A stretch of 12,249 bases of DNA from contig JAGNPA010000020.1 of the NCBI GenBank assembly GCA_017989885.1, positions 1 to 12,249 on the forward strand, given 5' to 3'. A program made the translations under genes and the position numbers. The notes beneath the pieces are model-generated. The model made no database searches. It had not been told where the DNA came from and saw only the letters and a program-made list of their open reading frames with translations. Positions 7,606-12,249 of the stretch are shown piece after piece. The stretch's first letter is position 1. Every line of letters begins with the position of its first letter. The stretch comes from Aquabacterium sp. Its GTDB lineage: Bacteria > Pseudomonadota > Gammaproteobacteria > Burkholderiales > Burkholderiaceae_C.

Positions 7606-8370
7606 TCAGAGAGATATGGGGTCGAAAACCAGGCGGTCACCTTCCAGACGAATCTGGGCGGGTTTGCCGGTCACGTCAGGCGGGAGCGGGGTGTCGGTGG
7701 TGCGGTAGGTGCCGGCAATCGACAGCAACTCCGGCTCCATGCAGATCGAAAAAATGCGGGCTTCGGTGTTGCCCTTGGCGCCGGCAATGGCCTTGCCGCG
7801 CAGCGGGGCGTAGACATGGATGGAGCCGTCGGCGATGACCTCGGCGCCATGGTTGACGGCCGCCAGCACGATCAGGTCGCCGCCCTTGGCATAGACCTGC
7901 TGGCCCGAGCGCAGCGGCTTGTCGATGAACATGGTGCTCGCTGCCATCGGCACGTGCACGGGCACTTCCACCGGCACCTCGCGGATGACCTCACGCACGA
8001 CCTCTTGCACCACGGTCTCGACACGGGCGGCATGCGCATGGCTTTCGGGCGCTTCGATCAGGCCGGCGTTCTGGGCCGATTGGGTCTGGGCGACGGTGCC
8101 GCCGCGCACGGCAATGGCCTTGAGCTTGAAGCGGGCCAGCAGCGCGATCAGTTCGGGGAAGTTGACGTTCAACTCGAGGCTGGCGAGGTGGCTGAGGTCG
8201 ATCACCACGGGCTCACCGTTGAACAGGTCGGGCGTGCTGCCGAAGCGCTCGGTCAGCGCCTGGCTCAGCGATGTCAGGTTGGCCGTGCGGAGCAGGAAGG
8301 CTTCCAGCGAGAGCGTGGCGCTCTTGAAATCAAACAGGGCGGAGGCGTTTCCGGGGGAGGCGGCAGACAT
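7606..8370 (-). CDS. minC: Septum site-determining protein MinC
   Basis: A 254-residue FtsZ assembly inhibitor. The N-domain begins near ALFDFKSATLSLEAFLL (11-27) and has PVVIDLSHL (55-63). The beta-helical C-domain carries the MinD- and FtsZ-binding signature LRSGQQVYAKGGDLIV (153-168), GAEVIADGSIHVYAPLRGKAIAG (175-197) and ELLSIAGTYR (214-223). It is about 20 residues longer than E. coli MinC (231), and much of the difference lies in a linker at 117-141 with Val/Glu/Arg then Pro/Val repeats. I chose the ATG at 8370 because the homologous domain starts just after it. The ORF stays open upstream to 8613, but that part is Arg/Ser/Pro-rich and antisense to the DUF4010 gene. No strong Shine-Dalgarno is visible. 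It heads the minCDE operon. Confidence 0.95.
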   Translation of the reverse strand: MSAASPGNASALFDFKSATLSLEAFLLRTANLTSLSQALTERFGSTPDLFNGEPVVIDLSHLASLELNVNFPELIALLARFKLKAIAVRGGTVAQTQSAQNAGLIEAPESHAHAARVETVVQEVVREVIREVPVEVPVHVPMAASTMFIDKPLRSGQQVYAKGGDLIVLAAVNHGAEVIADGSIHVYAPLRGKAIAGAKGNTEARIFSICMEPELLSIAGTYRTTDTPLPPDVTGKPAQIRLEGDRLVFDPISL

Positions 8371-8482
8371 GGACGGCAAGCGCGTGGAAAGACCGCAGTT
8401 TACGGCAGCACAGGGCACTTCCCGAGTCTCATCCCCCCTGGACGAGCCATACTGGCAGCGATGGCATGAAGGAGCACCTGAG
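8371..8482. promoter_or_regulatory. Divergent intergenic region between minC and the DUF4010 gene
   Basis: These 112 bases should hold the minCDE promoter and that of the plus-strand membrane protein. The Shine-Dalgarno AAGGAG at 8469-8474 for the GTG start at 8483 is clear. On the minus strand TAAACT (8397-8402) is a possible -10 with no recognisable -35. On the plus strand CATACT (8448-8453) also lacks a partner. The regulatory role is inferred from orientation. Confidence 0.4.
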
Positions 8483-9727
8483 GTGAACGGTTTTTCTTTG
8501 TCGCCGGCCCAGATGGGCTTGGCGGTGGCACTGGGCTGCGGTCTGCTGATCGGGCTGGAGCGCGAACGTCGCAAAGGCCTGGGGCAGGACCGGGCTGCGG
8601 CCGGTTTGCGCACCTTTGCAGTGGCGGCCCTGCTGGGGGCGATTGCCCAGATCGTGTCGGTGTGGCTGGCGGCTGTGGCGCTGCTCAGTGTGGCCGCGAT
8701 GGCCGCCTTGTCCTACTGGCGCTCGCGCGACGACGACCCGGGCATCACCACCGAGCTGTCGCTGATTGCCACGACCTTGATCGGCATGATGGCGGTGCCC
8801 GAGCCCGTGCTGTCGGCCGCCTGCGCGGCCTTGCTGGCCGGGGTGCTGGCCGCCCGCGATCGCCTGCACCACTTCGTCCACACCTGGTTGCGCGAGAAGG
8901 AGCTCTACGACGGCCTGCTGCTGGCCGCGCTGGCCCTGGTGCTGCTGCCCCTGATGCCCCGCGAGCCCGTGAGCTGGCTGGGTCAGCTGTCGCCCCAGCG
9001 CGGCTTCATGCTGGTCATTGTCATCCTGGTGCTGCAGGCCGCCAGCCATGTGGCGCAGCGCCTGCTGGGCGCGCGCTCGGGCCTGGCCGTGTCCGGCTTT
9101 CTGGGGGGCTTTGTGTCGAGCACGGCCACCATCGGTGCCATGGGCAGTCTGGCCCGCCAGCGCCAGGTGCCGCTGCGCATGACCTTGTGTGCGTCCATCC
9201 TGTCCACGGCCGCCACGTGGATGCAGATCGTGCTGATGATCCTGGTGGTGTCACCGGCGGCCTTGCCGGTGACCCTGCCTTTGATGGCGGTGGGCGTGGC
9301 GCTGCCGCTGGTGCTGGGTGGTTTGCTGTGGCAGCAGGGCGGCGCCGAGTCGGTGGCGGTGTCAGACCAGCAGGATGTGCTGCGCCTGCGTGAGGCGGTG
9401 ATGGTGGCGGTGCTGCTGGTGGGTGGCGCCATCGTGGTGAGTTACGCGCAGCAGCGCGGGGTGGGGGGCTTGTTGCTGGGCACCGCCTTGGCGGCCATTG
9501 CCGACGCGCAGGCCCCCATGGCCAGTTTGCTGGCGATGTACGGGGCGGGCACCTTGCCGGCGGGGCATCTGTTGATGGGTTTGATGGTGGCCTTGACGGT
9601 CAACAGCACCACCCGGGGCACCGTGGCCTGCGTGTCGGGCGGCTGGCGTTTTGGCGTGGTGGTGGCGGGGGCCTTGGCCCTCAACATGGCCATCGGGTGG
9701 GCCTGGGTGGCGTGGTTTGTCCTCTGA
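8483..9727 (+). CDS. MgtC/SapB family membrane protein with DUF4010 domain
   Basis: A 414-residue multi-pass membrane protein. The N-terminal LAVALGCGLLIGLERERRKG (13-32) is the MgtC/SapB-type first helix with the conserved GLERE, followed by AAAGLRTFAVAALLGAIA. DUF4010 features come later: SGFLGGFVSSTATIGAMGSLAR (204-225) and VALTVNSTTRGTVACVSGG (369-387). About ten hydrophobic helices can be drawn, with a soluble loop near 127-142. Function is not established; related MgtC proteins are linked to magnesium limitation and ATP synthase control, which need not apply here. The GTG at 8483 is chosen because AAGGAG lies eight bases upstream. The frame stays open much further upstream, but only antisense to minC, where the residues are not membrane-like. 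The next gene starts 102 bases later. Confidence 0.88.
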   Translation: MNGFSLSPAQMGLAVALGCGLLIGLERERRKGLGQDRAAAGLRTFAVAALLGAIAQIVSVWLAAVALLSVAAMAALSYWRSRDDDPGITTELSLIATTLIGMMAVPEPVLSAACAALLAGVLAARDRLHHFVHTWLREKELYDGLLLAALALVLLPLMPREPVSWLGQLSPQRGFMLVIVILVLQAASHVAQRLLGARSGLAVSGFLGGFVSSTATIGAMGSLARQRQVPLRMTLCASILSTAATWMQIVLMILVVSPAALPVTLPLMAVGVALPLVLGGLLWQQGGAESVAVSDQQDVLRLREAVMVAVLLVGGAIVVSYAQQRGVGGLLLGTALAAIADAQAPMASLLAMYGAGTLPAGHLLMGLMVALTVNSTTRGTVACVSGGWRFGVVVAGALALNMAIGWAWVAWFVL

Positions 9728-9783
9728 GCCCCGCGCCACCCTCCGTTCACACCATTAAAATAATCAGAACAAACGGGTGGGCG

Positions 9784-9799
9784 TGGCCGCAGGCGGCCA
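9784..9799. repeat. 16-bp GC-rich palindrome upstream of the unknown gene
   Basis: TGGCCGC and GCGGCCA flank a two-base centre AG, making 7-bp perfect arms, 30 bases before the ATG at 9830. Just upstream is the only AT-rich patch of the gap, with TAAAAT at 9756-9761 matching a -10 box at five of six positions but with no -35. The palindrome could be an operator, a weak hairpin or chance in GC-rich DNA. Confidence 0.3.
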
Positions 9800-9829
9800 G
9801 GTTCGAACCCAACGAGCGCAGGGGCAGGG

Positions 9830-11047
9830 ATGGCACACGAACAAGACAGCGACCGGCGCGACGCCTGGGACGGCCACACGCAGGTGGCCACGCAGATCAT
9901 GGAGGAGCAGGCGCCGACACAGGCCCTGCGCGACCTGGGCAAGCAGGTCTCGCCCACCTTGCGCGAGCTGTTCGTGGTGTGCGATCCGTCCGAGGCCCTG
10001 CGCCAGCATTTCGAGCTGGGGATGGCGCCCTTCGTGCTGCTGCACGATCTGGGCACGACGGCCGCGCGCGCCTTTTTGCAGGGCCTGAGCGAGCGCTCGG
10101 GCTGGCGGCTGCAGACCCTGAGCATCCGCCGCCAGGGCTTTGGCACCGAACTGGCCTCCTTGTCCTACCTCGATTGCCCGCTGGTCGCGGGCACCCTGCG
10201 GGTCTACCTGGCCGACGTGCAGGCCGAGCCGCGCGAGCAGGTGGCCGTGCGCCGGCTGCTGAGCGCTTTGGCCACGGCCCATGTGCTGATCGGGGCCCTG
10301 CAGCCGCCGCCGGATGTCGCGGCGCGTGTCGCCGCCTGGCGTGACGACCTGCTGGCGGCGCAGCCCAGCGGCCGCTTTGCGGTGCTGGCGCTGCCGCAGG
10401 TGCGTGATCCGGATTGGATGATGAGCCTGTCGGCGCTGGGGCGCACGCCGCGTTGGCAGGTGGAGGTGGGGCCTGCCAGCCAGACCGTGGCGGCCAACTG
10501 GACCTTGATGGCGACCTACTGGAACCGGCTGGCGCAGTCGGCCGCCCCCGGGGAGGTGCCGCAGATCGAGCGCCTGACCTTGTCCTGGACGCCCGAGGCG
10601 CCACCGGCCCCCCGTGCGCCGACGCCGATGCCGGTGGTGAGCGGGGCTTCGGTCTCGGCCGCCCCCCAGGCGACGCCGGCGGTGACCCTGGCTGCGCACC
10701 TGGGCGCGCTGCTGCCGCAAACCGGGGCCTTGCGCGCTTGCGTCTTTGCCCTGGCCAACCGTGAGGTGTGGGCCCAGACGGCGGGGGCGAACGGTGCCGA
10801 GATGGCCGAGCAGGGCCATGTGCTGCTCACGTCGGTGGCACGCATGGGGAGCACGCTGGCTTTGGGGCGCTCGGTGCGCGACGTTCACGTGTCCCTGGGC
10901 GAGGCCCAGGTGCTGATGCGTGCCACCCGTCTGTGCAGCGGGGGCGTGCTGATGCTGATCTTGCCGCGTGACGCGGACATTGCCCACGTGCGTGAGCGCG
11001 TCCAGCAATACGAAGCCCAGGCCTTGCCGACACGCACCGTGCCTTGA
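9830..11047 (+). CDS. Uncharacterised protein with possible Roadblock/LC7-like C-terminal domain
   Basis: A 405-residue protein I do not recognise. It has no signal peptide or membrane helix, so it is probably cytoplasmic. Residues about 28-255 look like a mixed alpha/beta region (RELFVVCDPSEALRQHF, APFVLLHDLGTTAARAFLQG, RFAVLALPQVRDPDWM). Residues 255-285 are a Pro/Ala-rich linker. Residues about 286-395 run LGALLPQTGALRACVFALAN, a helical middle, then GEAQVLMRATRLCSGGVLMLIL and a final helix. The alternation resembles Roadblock/LC7 domains (MglB type), which bind or regulate small GTPases in other systems; this is pattern-based and unproven. The ATG at 9830 has AGGGG five bases upstream. 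Codon use and GC content resemble the neighbours, so it is likely resident. It converges on ygiQ with a 38-base gap. Confidence 0.8.
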   Translation: MAHEQDSDRRDAWDGHTQVATQIMEEQAPTQALRDLGKQVSPTLRELFVVCDPSEALRQHFELGMAPFVLLHDLGTTAARAFLQGLSERSGWRLQTLSIRRQGFGTELASLSYLDCPLVAGTLRVYLADVQAEPREQVAVRRLLSALATAHVLIGALQPPPDVAARVAAWRDDLLAAQPSGRFAVLALPQVRDPDWMMSLSALGRTPRWQVEVGPASQTVAANWTLMATYWNRLAQSAAPGEVPQIERLTLSWTPEAPPAPRAPTPMPVVSGASVSAAPQATPAVTLAAHLGALLPQTGALRACVFALANREVWAQTAGANGAEMAEQGHVLLTSVARMGSTLALGRSVRDVHVSLGEAQVLMRATRLCSGGVLMLILPRDADIAHVRERVQQYEAQALPTRTVP

Positions 11048-11054
11048 ACGGGTG

Positions 11055-11081
11055 GGTGGCCCCGCTGTCGCGGGCACCACC
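11055..11081. terminator. Hairpin in the convergent gap before ygiQ
   Basis: GGTGG (11055-11059) pairs with CCACC (11077-11081) and CCCGC (11061-11065) pairs with GCGGG (11070-11074). There is a small internal bulge (one base against two) and the loop is TGTC. It fills 27 of the 38 bases between two converging stop codons, which fits a shared terminator. There is no T run on either side. Confidence 0.5.
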
Positions 11082-11085
11082 GTGC

Positions 11086-12249
11086 TCAGCGCGCCTTCTT
11101 GCCGCCGCGTGGTGCCATCGGCTTGCCCGTGGGGCGTGCGTCGCGGCCGGAGACCTGTTGCTGACGCGGAGGCAGCCCGGTGTGCTGGGTCAGGATCTGA
11201 CCTGGGCGCGGTGCGGTCTTGCCGGCCGGCCGACCTGCGCTGGCGGGCAGATTGCGCGGATCGCGCTCGGCGCTGTGGGCTTGGGCCTGGCTGCCTCGCC
11301 CCTGGCCAGCTGCGCGTCCCACCGTCACCACCGAGGTCTTGGTGCCCGATTGGGTGGAGTTCTTGCGCCGCGCACTCTCATAGCCGCCATCGGTGGTCGG
11401 CTGGTAGGTGGGGATCAGGTGGTTCGGCGTGTTGCCGATCAGGTCGCCGCGGCCCATCTCCTTGAGCGCCTCGCGCAGCAGCGGCCAGTTGTTGGGGTCG
11501 TGGTAGCGCAGGAAGGCCTTATGCAGGCGGCGACGCTTCTCGCCCTTGACGATGTCGACCTTTTCGCCCTTGTTGGCCAGGCGGCTGATGCCCTTGAGCG
11601 GGTTCAGGCCGGAGTGGTACATCGCCGTGGCCGTGGCCATGGGGCTGGGGTAGAAGGTCTGTACCTGGTCGGCCTTGAAGCCATTGCGCTTGAGCCAGAC
11701 GGCCAGGTTCATCATGTCGTCATCGGTGGTGCCAGGGTGGGCGGCGATGAAGTAGGGGATGAGGTACTGCTTCTTGCCGGCTTCTTCGCTGAACTGCTCG
11801 AACATCTGCTTGAAGCGGTCATACGTGCCGATGCCCGGCTTCATCATCTTCGACAACGGGCCCGACTCGGTGTGCTCGGGCGCGATCTTCAGGTAGCCGC
11901 CCACGTGGTGGGTCACCAGCTCTTTGACGTACTCGGGGGCGCGCACGGCCAGGTCGTAGCGCAGCCCGGAGCCGATCAGGATTTTCTTGACCCCGGGGAT
12001 GGCGCGGGCGCGGCGGTACATGCGCACCAGCGGGCCGTGGTCGGTGTGCAGGTTCGAGCAGATGCCGGGGTAGACGCACGAGGGCTTGCGGCAGGCCGCC
12101 TCGATGGCCTTGGACGCGCAACCCAGGCGGTACATATTGGCCGTCGGCCCCCCCAGGTCGGAGATGACGCCGGTGAAGCCCTTGACCTTGTCGCGGATGT
12201 CTTCGATTTCTTTCAGCACCGAGGCCTCGGAGCGGCTCTGGATGATGCG
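11086..12249 (-). CDS. ygiQ: YgiQ family radical SAM protein, C-terminal part
   Basis: The last 387 residues of a YgiQ-type protein; the 5' part lies beyond the right edge. The first residues, [20 protein letters not shown], continue the segment that follows the radical SAM cysteine cluster in this family, so the CxxxCxxC motif is not in view. [81 protein letters not shown] and [19 protein letters not shown] all agree with E. coli YgiQ as I recall it (about 739 residues). The end includes the DUF3362 region, then roughly 90 residues of low-complexity Arg/Gln/Gly/Pro sequence finishing [10 protein letters not shown], a basic tail also seen in YgiQ. The internal GTG at 12217-12219 is not the real start. 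The physiological reaction is not established. Confidence 0.93.
   Translation of the reverse strand, partial: RIIQSRSEASVLKEIEDIRDKVKGFTGVISDLGGPTANMYRLGCASKAIEAACRKPSCVYPGICSNLHTDHGPLVRMYRRARAIPGVKKILIGSGLRYDLAVRAPEYVKELVTHHVGGYLKIAPEHTESGPLSKMMKPGIGTYDRFKQMFEQFSEEAGKKQYLIPYFIAAHPGTTDDDMMNLAVWLKRNGFKADQVQTFYPSPMATATAMYHSGLNPLKGISRLANKGEKVDIVKGEKRRRLHKAFLRYHDPNNWPLLREALKEMGRGDLIGNTPNHLIPTYQPTTDGGYESARRKNSTQSGTKTSVVTVGRAAGQGRGSQAQAHSAERDPRNLPASAGRPAGKTAPRPGQILTQHTGLPPRQQQVSGRDARPTGKPMAPRGGKKAR

Noticed and set aside
7919..8482. An N-terminal extension of the DUF4010 gene running back across minC
   Set aside because: The extra residues are antisense to minC and not membrane-like, and a strong Shine-Dalgarno sits before the GTG at 8483.
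8371..8613. An N-terminal extension of MinC
   Set aside because: The added 81 residues are Arg/Ser/Pro-rich, unlike any MinC, and overlap the opposite-strand DUF4010 gene.
9764..11080. A 438-residue minus-strand frame opposite the unknown gene
   Set aside because: It is rich in His, Gln, Arg and Gly as expected of an antisense shadow. The plus-strand frame has balanced composition, a Shine-Dalgarno and a domain-like pattern. Because neither is a recognised family, a small doubt remains.
1..12249. Mobile elements, tRNA or rRNA genes, CRISPR arrays, ParB or parS-like sites
   Set aside because: I saw no transposase or integrase motif, tRNA-like fold, or spaced direct repeats when reading both strands; absence by eye is not proof.

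Overview
This is a GC-rich, densely coded chromosomal segment. The protein families and their order (minC-minD-minE, an orphan ParA, YgiQ with a basic tail, RbgA, DusC, a BepA-like M48 protease) suggest a betaproteobacterium of the Burkholderiales, probably close to Comamonadaceae. That placement is inferred from protein character; there is no rRNA or other marker in the window. I see no transposase, tRNA, rRNA, CRISPR array, phage gene or plasmid gene, so it reads as core chromosome.

Layout: (1) Positions 1-3605, minus strand, four tightly spaced genes read right to left: a BepA-like M48 metalloprotease with a C-terminal helical repeat region, the tRNA-dihydrouridine synthase dusC, the circularly permuted ribosome-assembly GTPase rbgA/ylqF, and an NYN-domain protein that runs off the left edge. 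(2) Positions 3711-5573, plus strand, divergent from block 1: an HDOD-domain signalling protein, then a DUF808 (YedI-type) membrane protein. (3) Positions 5622-8370, minus strand: the cell-division site-selection operon minC-minD-minE, a good terminator-like hairpin, then an orphan ParA-family ATPase. (4) Positions 8483-11047, plus strand, divergent from minC: an MgtC/SapB-DUF4010 membrane protein with a GTG start and strong Shine-Dalgarno, then an unrecognised 405-residue protein whose last third looks like a Roadblock/LC7 domain. (5) Positions 11086-12249, minus strand: the C-terminal half of a YgiQ-family radical SAM protein that continues off the right edge.

MinC, MinD and MinE together place the division septum. 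MinD is the membrane-bound ATPase, MinC the FtsZ inhibitor it recruits, and MinE the topological factor that drives MinD off the membrane. The ParA next door is a second P-loop ATPase of the same superfamily without a ParB partner here, so its cargo is unknown. Block 1 groups RNA and ribosome maturation (DusC, RbgA, possibly the NYN protein) with an envelope protease; shared transcription is inferred from spacing only.

No stretch over 300 bases lacks a gene. The largest gaps are the divergent intervals 3606-3710 and 8371-8482, the 102 bases before the unknown gene, and the 97-base minE-ParA spacer. Both convergent junctions carry GC-rich inverted repeats without a clear T run. I found no clearly novel system. 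The best leads are the unknown protein at 9830-11047, the orphan ParA beside min, and an unusual Val/Glu/Pro-rich linker in MinC.
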